Below, piece after piece: positions 18,055 through 25,134 of a DNA stretch of 64,000 nt; the first letter of the stretch is position 1; the number at the start of each line of letters is the position of its first letter. Where the stretch lies: the NCBI RefSeq assembly GCF_014843825.1, contig NZ_JHQR01000173.1, positions 23,767-87,766 of the forward strand, written 5' to 3'. The notes beneath the pieces were generated by a model. The model ran no database searches. It was not told the DNA's origin and was given only the letters and a program-made list of their open reading frames with translations. This DNA comes from Mesorhizobium silamurunense. GTDB lineage: Bacteria; Pseudomonadota; Alphaproteobacteria; Rhizobiales; Rhizobiaceae. The translations under genes were made by a program, and so were the position numbers.

Positions 18055-18606
18055 TTATGAGGCAGGCTTGCCGCCGCGCCTGAGATGCTCGTCGAGGCGC
18101 GGCATGATCTCGACGAAGTTGCAGGGCATGTGCCTGTAGTCGAGCTGTGCCTTGATGATACCGTCCCAGGCGTCCTTGCAGGCGCCGGGCGAGCCGGGCA
18201 GCACGAAGACGAAGGTGGCGTTGACGACACCGCCCGTCGCCCGGCTCTGGATCGTGGAGGTGCCGATCTTGTCATAGGAAATGCGGTGGAAGACTTCGGA
18301 AAAACCGTCCATGCGTTTTTCGAAGATCGGCTCCAGCGCTTCCGGGGTGACGTCTCGTCCGGTGAAGCCGGTGCCGCCGGTGGTGATGACGACATCCACC
18401 GCTTCGTCTTTCGACCACGCGAGCACTTTTTCGCGGATCTTTTCGCGATCATCGGTGACGATATCGCGGGCGGCCAATATGTGGCCGGCCTCCACGATGC
18501 GGTCGGCCAGCGTCTGCCCCGATTTGTCGTCGGCGAGGCCGCGCGTATCGGAAACCGTCAGCACCGCGATGCGCACCGGGATGAAGGGCCGGCTCTCGTT
18601 GGCCAT
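18055..18606 (-). CDS. moaB: Molybdenum cofactor biosynthesis protein MoaB/MogA family
   Basis: A 183-residue protein with the MoCF-binding fold: AVLTVSDTRG, DVVITTGGTGFTGRDVTPEA (the molybdopterin-binding loop) and FVLPGSPGACKDAWDGII. MoaB/MogA proteins adenylylate molybdopterin before metal insertion. Its ATG overlaps the TGA of ispE (TGATG at 18604-18608), so the two are translationally coupled although their pathways are unrelated. Confidence 0.9.
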   Translation of the reverse strand: MANESRPFIPVRIAVLTVSDTRGLADDKSGQTLADRIVEAGHILAARDIVTDDREKIREKVLAWSKDEAVDVVITTGGTGFTGRDVTPEALEPIFEKRMDGFSEVFHRISYDKIGTSTIQSRATGGVVNATFVFVLPGSPGACKDAWDGIIKAQLDYRHMPCNFVEIMPRLDEHLRRGGKPAS

Positions 18607-19508
18607 CAGTCGGCCTCCATGCTGCGCGTCGCCGCGACGAACCAGCCGGGATGGCGGCCTCGGATCTCGATCGCGGCGCGCTTGGCGACATTGCCGGTCT
18701 CGAACAGGCCGAAACAGGTGGCGCCGGAGCCCGACATGCGGGCGAAGGCCGCGCCTGCCTTCTTGAGCGCCTTGAGCGCTTCGCCAACGGTCGGCTGGAT
18801 GGCTTGAGCGGAAGGTTCGAGATCGTTGCGGGTCGTCTCGAGCCAGTTGCGGATGGTGTGGAAATCCAGACGGCCGGGCAAGGGCGGCAACGCCTCGTTG
18901 TCGCGCCTGGAAAGCGCCTTGAACACCTCGGGCGTCGAAACCGCAACACCCGGGTTGACCAGAACCAGCGCCAGCGCCGGAAAGCCCGCCAGCGGCGACA
19001 ATTCATCGCCGATGCCGCGCGCAATGAGCGGCTTTGCCTCGAGGCACATCGGCAGGTCGGCGCCGAGCGACAGCCCGATCCGCGTCAGTCCGGCTTCGTC
19101 GATATCGAGGTTCCATAGGTGCGAAAGGCCGTTGAGCGCGGCGGCTGCGTCACTCGATCCGCCGCCGATGCCCGAGGCGATCGGCAAATTCTTCTCCAGC
19201 CGGATGGCGACCGGCGGCGTCCGCTGCGCCCCGGCTTGCCGCCGCAAGACGTCGCGGGCCTTGATCACCAGATTGCCGTCATCGAGCGGCACGCCGGCGG
19301 CGAAGGGGCCTGACACCGAGAATTCGTCACGCTCGGCCGGCCCGATCTGCAGCCGGTCGCCGAAGCGCGTGAACACGGCAAGGCTGTCGAGCAGATGGTA
19401 GCCGTCCGCACGCCGTCCGGTGACATGCAGCGCCAGGTTGATCTTGGCAGGCGCAAGCCATGTCCGGGACTTGGCCTCGGGCTCCAGAATTTCGGCTGCT
19501 GGCGAGAT
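18606..19508 (-). CDS. ispE: 4-diphosphocytidyl-2-C-methyl-D-erythritol kinase, no canonical start codon
   Basis: GHMP kinase of the non-mevalonate isoprenoid pathway. The ATP-binding motif LPIASGIGGGSSDAAAAL and the C-terminal GSGATCFGLFE are present. The N-terminal catalytic segment LAPAKINLALHVTGRRADGY lies upstream of the first ATG/GTG/TTG in frame (GTG at 19376), so that GTG cannot be the true start without losing the active-site Lys. The frame is open through 19508-19517, where the candidate starts are ATC (19508), nine bases after an AAGGA, or CTG (19517). Coordinates use the ATC; about 300 residues, the normal family length. The alternative is a base change or sequence error at the start. 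Confidence 0.85.
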   Translation of the reverse strand: MSPAAEILEPEAKSRTWLAPAKINLALHVTGRRADGYHLLDSLAVFTRFGDRLQIGPAERDEFSVSGPFAAGVPLDDGNLVIKARDVLRRQAGAQRTPPVAIRLEKNLPIASGIGGGSSDAAAALNGLSHLWNLDIDEAGLTRIGLSLGADLPMCLEAKPLIARGIGDELSPLAGFPALALVLVNPGVAVSTPEVFKALSRRDNEALPPLPGRLDFHTIRNWLETTRNDLEPSAQAIQPTVGEALKALKKAGAAFARMSGSGATCFGLFETGNVAKRAAIEIRGRHPGWFVAATRSMEAD

Positions 19509-19513
19509 GACGC

Positions 19514-19699
19514 TCAGTCCTTGGCCAGACGGTATTCGCCGGTCTTCGGATCCTTGACCAGCGTGCCCATCGTGCCGTTGGCCGCTTGTTTTTCGGTGCG
19601 CCGGATCTTGGCCGTCACGCGCTCGGCCTCGCGGATGAAAGCGCGATAGCCGAAATAGGCGGCGGCGCCGACGACAACGAAGAAAATGATCTGCGGCAT
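19514..19699 (-). CDS. Small single-span membrane protein
   Basis: A 61-residue protein, MPQIIFFVVVGAAAYFGY at the N-terminus forming one membrane helix, then a basic helix and the tail DPKTGEYRLAKD. A GGAGG site precedes the ATG. No function is known to me; similar small proteins are widespread in Rhizobiales. It abuts ispE, whose start falls within a few bases of this stop. Confidence 0.7.
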   Translation of the reverse strand: MPQIIFFVVVGAAAYFGYRAFIREAERVTAKIRRTEKQAANGTMGTLVKDPKTGEYRLAKD

Positions 19700-19782
19700 C
19701 TCAAAACTCCTCCCGCGACTGCGCGGCAAGGCCAGCCGTATGGGGCCGGTCAGGCGTTATGCTAGACGCAATCATGGCTTTT

Positions 19783-20640
19783 TCAAAGCCTGAAGCGCGC
19801 CCACAGCGCGCGCTCTTCCGCCGCATCGATGATGCCGCTGGCGGCGGCCGCGGCGATGTCGGGCGCCGAAAAGCGCGAGCCGAACAGGCCGAAACGGCCG
19901 AAAAGGCCGCGCGGCGCGGTGATCAACTTGAGCTCCGTCTTGTCGCCGAAACGGGTCTTGAGCACGCTGCGCATGTCGCCCAGCGCATCGACCAGACCGA
20001 GCTCCAGGCCCTTCTTGGCGGTCCAGAACAGGCCGGTGAACAGGTCAGGATCGTCCTTGAGCTTGGTGCCGCGCCGTTCCTTGACGAGATCGATGAAGGT
20101 CTCGTGCACTTCGAGCTGCAGCGCCTTCAGCCGCTCGACGTCTTCCTTCTTCTCCGGCTTGAAGGGGTCGAGCACGGCTTTGTTTTGGCCCGCGGTGTGG
20201 ACGCGCCGCTCGACGCCGATCTTCTTCATCAGTTCCGGGAAGCCGAACGATGCCGAGACGACGCCGATCGAGCCGACGATCGACGACGGGTCGGCGAAGA
20301 TCTCGTCGCCGGCGACCGCGATCATATAGCCGCCGGAAGCCGCTACGTCCTCGACGAAGACCAAGACCTTCTTGTTCTTTTCCGCCGCCAGGTCGCGGAT
20401 GCGCTTGAAGATCAGCCGCGACTGCACCGGCGAGCCGCCCGGCGAGTTGATCGAAATCGCAACCGCCGGCGCGTCGAAGCCGAACGCCTTTTCGATAACG
20501 CCAGCCGTCGAAGCGAGCGACAGGCTCGGCCGGAACTGGCCGCCGCCGGGCAGGATGGTGCCATGCAGCCGGATGACGGGAATGGTGACGACAGTCGAGC
20601 GCCAGGATTTCGGCAGCAGGCGGTTGAAGAGGCGTTTCAC
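19783..20640 (-). CDS. S49-family serine peptidase (SppA/SohB-like)
   Basis: A 285-residue protein. The single-domain S49 fold is shown by AISINSPGGSPVQS, then the nucleophile Ser in VEDVAASGGYMIAVAGDEI, the downstream SIVGSIGVV and the candidate general-base Lys in TAGQNKAVLDPF. Such enzymes degrade signal peptides or membrane protein fragments. GTG at 20640 follows GGAG by ten bases and was preferred over a TTG 33 bp upstream. There is only a weak hydrophobic N-terminus, so it may be peripheral to the membrane. Confidence 0.88.
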   Translation of the reverse strand: MKRLFNRLLPKSWRSTVVTIPVIRLHGTILPGGGQFRPSLSLASTAGVIEKAFGFDAPAVAISINSPGGSPVQSRLIFKRIRDLAAEKNKKVLVFVEDVAASGGYMIAVAGDEIFADPSSIVGSIGVVSASFGFPELMKKIGVERRVHTAGQNKAVLDPFKPEKKEDVERLKALQLEVHETFIDLVKERRGTKLKDDPDLFTGLFWTAKKGLELGLVDALGDMRSVLKTRFGDKTELKLITAPRGLFGRFGLFGSRFSAPDIAAAAASGIIDAAEERALWARFRL

Positions 20641-20747
20641 GAAAGCTTGTCTCCGCAAGAGGTGCAAGAGCAAGGTGGGACCTCATCCTTGCTCCCGGCA
20701 TGTAGGAATTCGCCGGCCAACGGCAATGCCGCATTGCCGGCCTCTGA

Positions 20748-21542
20748 TCAATCGCCGAACAGCGACGCCAGCCCATTGTTGATCATCTCGGTCCGCTCCG
20801 TCGGCCCATTGCCGGATGGTCCGTGCAAGGTCAGCGGTGGCCGGATCGACAGTTTTCCGCGCGCGCCGAGCACCGCCCTGACGATGATGCGGATCGCCGC
20901 AGCGTCCGGGCGAGGGTGGACGCACAGCATCTCGGCGTCGCCGAAGCGGCCTTCGATCGCATCGAGGATGGCGACGAGCTGCTCGGGCCGGACAATCGCC
21001 GCCAGCCCGCCGCGCGGCTTGACGACGGCGGCCGCACTCCTGATCCAGCGCTCGAACAGCCCGTCCTCCGTGACATGCGCCTCTCTGCGCAGCGCATCCG
21101 GCGTGGCGCGATCCTCCGCAGCATTGAAGGGCGGGTTCATGATGACGAAGTCGAACGAATTGTCGGCAAGCCCGGCCTCGGCCCGCGCCTTGCCGGCGAG
21201 CGTGACATCGGCCTTAAGCACCGAGGCGCGGCCGCCGAGATGCGCATTGCCCGGATGCGCAAGCGTGGCGGCGGCAAAGGCCGCCATCTCGGCAGAACGC
21301 TCGACCAGAACAGCGTGTGCCGCAGGGCAGCGTGACAGCATGGCAAGCGCGGCCGCACCGGCGCCGGCGCCGAAATCGGCGAGCCGGCCGGAAAAGCCGG
21401 ACGGCACGGCCGCCGCCAGCATCATGGCATCCATGCCGGCGCGGTGGCCCTGCCGTGGCTGCACCAGCCAGAAGCGCCCGCGATGAAAGGCATCGACCGT
21501 ATGGGCCGGCGTGTCCGGGGCGAGGGCGGTTGATGCTGCCAT
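20748..21542 (-). CDS. SAM-dependent methyltransferase, TrmN6-like
   Basis: A 264-residue protein with a class I methyltransferase core: LADFGAGAGAAALAML (SAM-binding glycine loop, about residues 54-69), then VLVERSAEM and the NPPF motif in FDFVIMNPPFNAAED (about 130-144), typical of N6-adenine methyltransferases. The N-terminal LVQPRQGHRAGMDAMMLAA matches the YfiC/TrmN6 group, which methylates A37 of tRNA1(Val). Its ATG overlaps the TAA of the DUF2007 gene upstream (TAATG), so the two form an operon. Confidence 0.85.
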   Translation of the reverse strand: MAASTALAPDTPAHTVDAFHRGRFWLVQPRQGHRAGMDAMMLAAAVPSGFSGRLADFGAGAGAAALAMLSRCPAAHAVLVERSAEMAAFAAATLAHPGNAHLGGRASVLKADVTLAGKARAEAGLADNSFDFVIMNPPFNAAEDRATPDALRREAHVTEDGLFERWIRSAAAVVKPRGGLAAIVRPEQLVAILDAIEGRFGDAEMLCVHPRPDAAAIRIIVRAVLGARGKLSIRPPLTLHGPSGNGPTERTEMINNGLASLFGD

Positions 21543-21766
21543 TATTTCCGGCGGATCTCGTTCTCGATGCCGGCATCCTTCAGGATGCGCCGCGCCGCAT
21601 CGGCCTTGTCGGCATCGACCATGATGCGCCGAGGCAGGATGCCGATCGATCCGTCGAGCACGCTCATGTTCTGGTCAGCCACGAAGCAGGCGATGCCGGC
21701 GTCGCGCATCAGCGATTCGACGAAGGAGATGAGGACGGCGTCGTTGGTGCGGACGAGTTCAATCAT
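21542..21766 (-). CDS. DUF2007 family small protein
   Basis: A 74-residue protein (MIELVRTNDAVLISFVES). The pattern of an N-terminal strand, a helix with the conserved FVESLMRDAGI, ACFVADQNMS and ILPRRIMVDADKADAARRIL matches DUF2007, a ferredoxin-like fold of unknown role. The ATG at 21766 starts at the first strand; a longer version from 21826 adds residues unlike the family. It is translationally coupled to the downstream methyltransferase. Confidence 0.83.
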   Translation of the reverse strand: MIELVRTNDAVLISFVESLMRDAGIACFVADQNMSVLDGSIGILPRRIMVDADKADAARRILKDAGIENEIRRK

Positions 21767-21928
21767 GGAATGAAAATCGCAGGTTGCGGCGTTCATGTAA
21801 ACGTCGAGGCAGACCGGCGCCAGCAAAGCCGCGCCAATTCGCCTCTTGCCGTGCGCGGTTGTGCCGACCTAGAGTCCCATCGGGACCAGGGTGTTGTCGT
21901 GCGCGTCAATGAGACGGGAGTGATCGTG

Positions 21929-22942
21929 GTGGGTGTCGTTCTGAATATCGAGGGCAAGCGGGAACCTGCTTCCATCAAGGATCTCATCGATCTGACGGCA
22001 GCCGATATGGGACGCGTCAACGAGCTGATCCTGTCGAAGGCCGGCTCCGACGTCGAGATGATCCCCGAGGTCGCCAACCACCTGATATCGTCCGGCGGCA
22101 AGCGGCTGCGGCCGATGCTGACGCTCGCCGCCGCCCAGATGTTCGGCTATGCCGGCGAAGGCCACGTCAAGCTCGCCACCGCGGTCGAGTTCATGCACAC
22201 GGCCACGCTCCTCCATGACGACGTCGTCGACGAAAGCGCGCTGCGCCGCGGCAAGAAGACGGCGCGCATGATCTGGGGCAACCAGGCGAGCGTGCTGGTC
22301 GGCGATTTCCTGCTCGGCCAGGCTTTTCGCATGATGGTCGAGGTCGGCTCGCTGGAAGCTTTGGACATCCTGTCGAGCGCCGCCTCCATCATCGCCGAGG
22401 GCGAGGTGATGCAGCTTGCCGCCGCCAAGAATTTGGAAACCACCGAGGACGAGCATTTCGCCGTCATCAAGGCCAAGACCGCGGCGCTGTTCTCGGCCGC
22501 CGCGGAGGTCGGCCCGGTGATTGCGCTCGCCTCCCGCAACGACCGCGCGGCGCTGCGCTCCTACGGCATGAATCTCGGCCTTGCTTTCCAACTCATCGAC
22601 GACGCGCTCGACTATGGCGGCTCCAGCAAGGATCTCGGCAAGAATGTCGGCGACGATTTCCGCGAGGGCAAGGTGACGCTGCCGGTGATCTTGGCCTACC
22701 GGCGCGGCACCAAGGCCGAGCGCACCTTCTGGAAGCGCGCCATCGAGGACAATGTCGCCGACGATGCGGGGCTCGAAAAGGCGATCGGCCTGATGACCCG
22801 CCACGGCGCCATCGCCGACACGATCGGCCGCGCCCGTCACTTCGGCGAGATCGCCCGCGACGCCTTGGCGCCGCTGGAGGCGACGCCGCAGAAGTCGGCG
22901 CTGATCGACGTCATCGATTTCTGCATCAGCCGCGTCAACTGA
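21929..22942 (+). CDS. ispB: Octaprenyl/polyprenyl diphosphate synthase
   Basis: A 337-residue trans-prenyltransferase. The first aspartate-rich motif is in LLHDDVVDESALRRGKK and the second in LIDDALDYGG, both needed for Mg-diphosphate binding. GGKRLRPML binds isopentenyl diphosphate. The product is the long side chain of ubiquinone, attached by UbiA (35925-36908 in this window). The GTG at 21929 gives VGVVLNIEGKREPAS and has GGGAG eight bases upstream; two further GTGs just upstream are alternatives. Confidence 0.92.
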   Translation: MGVVLNIEGKREPASIKDLIDLTAADMGRVNELILSKAGSDVEMIPEVANHLISSGGKRLRPMLTLAAAQMFGYAGEGHVKLATAVEFMHTATLLHDDVVDESALRRGKKTARMIWGNQASVLVGDFLLGQAFRMMVEVGSLEALDILSSAASIIAEGEVMQLAAAKNLETTEDEHFAVIKAKTAALFSAAAEVGPVIALASRNDRAALRSYGMNLGLAFQLIDDALDYGGSSKDLGKNVGDDFREGKVTLPVILAYRRGTKAERTFWKRAIEDNVADDAGLEKAIGLMTRHGAIADTIGRARHFGEIARDALAPLEATPQKSALIDVIDFCISRVN

Positions 22943-23037
22943 GAGCCTGCCCACCTCCTGGCGCTTGCCTGGCGTCCGCTGGGAAGGGCGCCTGTGAATC
23001 TCGTTCCGGCCGTCTCGACAAACGGCCTCTGCGCAAA

Positions 23038-23047
23038 TTATCTATAA
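23038..23047. promoter_or_regulatory. BioR box upstream of bioR
   Basis: TTATCTATAA, the known BioR operator consensus in alphaproteobacteria, an imperfect palindrome. It ends three bases before the bioR ATG, so binding would block transcription or translation start and make bioR self-repressing. Confidence 0.85.
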
Positions 23048-23050
23048 AAT

Positions 23051-23716
23051 ATGGCCAATACAGAGGACACGATCGCCGTCCGCATCAGCAAGGAATTGGC
23101 GGACCGCATCATTTCGGGTTCGATCGAGCCCGGCTCGCGGCTGCGCCAGGACCATGTCGCGGAGGAATTCGGCACCAGCCACGTCCCGGTGCGCGAGGCC
23201 TTCCGCCGCCTCGAGGCGCAAGGCCTGGCGATCAGCGAGCCGCGCCGCGGCGTGCGTGTCGCGGCTTTCGACCTCGGCGAGGTCAGGGAAGTGGCCGAGA
23301 TGCGCGCCGCGCTCGAGGTGCTGGCGCTGCGCCACGCCGCCCCGCATCTGACACCGGCGATCCTCGATGAGGCCGAGGAGGCGACCAAGGCGGGCGACAA
23401 ATCCCGTGACGTCCGTTCCTGGGAAGAAGCCAACCGGACCTTCCACCGGCTGATTTTGGCGCCCTGCAACATGCCGCGACTGCTTTCCACCATCGACGAC
23501 CTGCATGCCGCAAGCGCCCGCTTCCTGTTCGCGGCCTGGCGCTCCGAATGGGAAACGCGCACCGACCAGGATCACCGCGCGATTTTGAGCGCGCTTCGGC
23601 AAGGCAACACGGAATCGGCCGCCGCCACGCTTGGCCGCCATGTGCAATGGATCGGCCAGAAACCGGTCAAGACCGCCTCCGGCAAGACCCGCGACGCCTT
23701 CGCCATCGTTGGCTAG
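23051..23716 (+). CDS. bioR: Biotin regulator BioR (GntR family)
   Basis: A 221-residue GntR-type repressor: winged helix at residues 8-75 (VAEEFGTSHVPVREAFRRLEAQGL) and an all-helical C-terminal domain of the FCD type. The identity as BioR is supported by two copies of its operator TTATCTATAA, one touching this gene and one ahead of the biotin transporter bioY at 23921. No Shine-Dalgarno is visible before the ATG because the operator occupies that space; a leaderless message is possible. It represses biotin transport or synthesis genes in related Rhizobiales. Confidence 0.88.
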   Translation: MANTEDTIAVRISKELADRIISGSIEPGSRLRQDHVAEEFGTSHVPVREAFRRLEAQGLAISEPRRGVRVAAFDLGEVREVAEMRAALEVLALRHAAPHLTPAILDEAEEATKAGDKSRDVRSWEEANRTFHRLILAPCNMPRLLSTIDDLHAASARFLFAAWRSEWETRTDQDHRAILSALRQGNTESAAATLGRHVQWIGQKPVKTASGKTRDAFAIVG

Positions 23717-23890
23717 CGATAACGCAGACTCAAGCTATGCTTCTGCGCTCTATCGCCGCCAGATGTCGGCTTTGGGAATCCCAAATCACCCCGAATGGCT
23801 CAGCCTCACCGCTCGTCGATTTGCGTTTCCGCGATAGATGCTTGCCATCTCTGCAAAAATATGAATTCGATAATAGATCGAATGCAGAAA

Positions 23891-23900
23891 TTATCTATAA
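23891..23900. promoter_or_regulatory. BioR box upstream of bioY
   Basis: A second exact TTATCTATAA, extended symmetrically to AAATTATCTATAATTT (23888-23903), 20 bases before the bioY GTG. Just upstream (23870-23882) a related sequence, CGATAATAGATCG, may be a degenerate second site. The remainder of 23717-23890 shows no gene. Confidence 0.87.
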
Positions 23901-23920
23901 TTTCAACCAGGGACATCACC

Positions 23921-24529
23921 GTGACAAACATCGCCGTTTCGACCCGCAAGCCCTCCTTCAGCCCGCTCAGGCTGGATAGTCGCTCCGTTGGCTGGAAGGC
24001 CGGCGCCGTCATTCTCGGTTCGCTGTTCCTGGCGCTGTCGTCCTACATCGAGGTGCCGATGGTGCCGGTTCCGGTGACCATGCAGACCTTCGCCGTGACG
24101 CTGGTCGGCGCGCTCTATGGCTGGCGGTTCGGCGCGCTCACCATCGCGGCCTGGCTCGTCGAGGGTGCCGCGGGCTTCCCGGTTCTGGCCGGCGGCGCTG
24201 CCGGCGTGCAGCATTTCGTCGGCCCGACCGGCGGCTATCTTTTCTCGTTCCCGATCGTCGGCGCGGTTGTCGGCTGGCTGGCCGAGCGCGGCTGGAACGG
24301 CAATCGAGTGATGCTTGCCTTCGCCGCCATGCTCATCGGCAATCTTCTGTGCCTGGTTCTTGGCACGGCCTGGCTCGCAGTCATGATCGGCGCCGAGAAG
24401 GCGATCACCTTCGGCTTCCTGCCGTTCATCGTTGGTGGCTTGCTGAAGTCGGCGCTGGGCGCCGCGACGCTGAAGCTCTTCTCGACCTATCGGGCCGAGC
24501 CGCGCGACCGCTCGTCCGAGACGCGATGA
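23921..24529 (+). CDS. bioY: Biotin transporter BioY
   Basis: A 202-residue membrane protein starting at GTG (VTNIAVSTRKPSF) after AGGGA. About six helices are visible, with the BioY family segments YIEVPMVPVPVTMQTFAV and GPTGGYLFSFPIVGAVVGWL. BioY is the S component that binds and imports biotin, either alone or with an ECF AT module; no bioM/bioN genes are adjacent. The BioR box 20 bp upstream indicates repression when biotin is sufficient. Its stop overlaps the ATG of the DUF1284 gene. Confidence 0.94.
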   Translation: MTNIAVSTRKPSFSPLRLDSRSVGWKAGAVILGSLFLALSSYIEVPMVPVPVTMQTFAVTLVGALYGWRFGALTIAAWLVEGAAGFPVLAGGAAGVQHFVGPTGGYLFSFPIVGAVVGWLAERGWNGNRVMLAFAAMLIGNLLCLVLGTAWLAVMIGAEKAITFGFLPFIVGGLLKSALGAATLKLFSTYRAEPRDRSSETR

Positions 24530-24945
24530 CCATCAGGCTGCGCGCCCACCATCTGCTCTGCCTTCTGACCTATGTCGGCAAGGGCTACTCGCCCGCCTTC
24601 ATCGCCAATTACGAAAAGGTGGTGAGGCGGCTGGGCGAGGGCGAAGAGGTTCTGATCGTTACCGGGCCGGACGACATCTGCGCCCCGATGCTCGACGAGC
24701 CCGCCGAGCCACATTGCCTGCGCGAAAGCGCGGCCGAGCGGGACGGGCTCGCGGCGCGCGATGTCGGGGCTCTTCTCGGCCGGCTGGTCCAGGCCGGAGA
24801 GCGGTTCGTGCTGGACGCCTCCAGCCTGGCGCGGATGCGGAAGGCGTTTTCCTCCGGCCTGACGCGCCAGGCGTGCTTAGGCTGCGAATGGTCCGACCTG
24901 TGCAGCACGGTTGCCGGCAGCGGATTCCACGATACGCGCCTTTAG
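24526..24945 (+). CDS. DUF1284 protein, cysteine-rich, coupled to bioY
   Basis: A 139-residue protein whose ATG overlaps the bioY TGA (ATGA, 24526-24529), so it is translated with bioY and under the same BioR control. Conserved polar motifs are LRAHHLLCLL at residues 5-14, DDICAPM, EPHCLRES and the C-terminal ACLGCEWSDLCS. Five to six cysteines plus the paired His suggest an iron-sulfur or other metal site (inference). Function is unknown; co-regulation with BioY points to biotin metabolism. Confidence 0.85.
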   Translation: MTIRLRAHHLLCLLTYVGKGYSPAFIANYEKVVRRLGEGEEVLIVTGPDDICAPMLDEPAEPHCLRESAAERDGLAARDVGALLGRLVQAGERFVLDASSLARMRKAFSSGLTRQACLGCEWSDLCSTVAGSGFHDTRL

Positions 24946-25134
24946 GCAACGCTGGCCTGTCGGTCCCGCGCCGGACTTTTTTGGCGCGCGGCATCGTTTT
25001 TTAAGCCGGATGATTGCATTGTGATTCGCGCCGGATTGAAGCCTGACCCCAAAAAGGCCATGCTTTGTCTGGAAAAGATCGAGTCTGTGGGCGGTCCGCC
25101 AAGGGCGGGATCGCGTCTGGCTGAAAGGGATACA

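Noticed and set aside
23008..23027. GGCCGT/ACGGCC hairpin after ispB
   Set aside because: Only six base pairs with an eight-base loop and no U-run; too weak to call a terminator.
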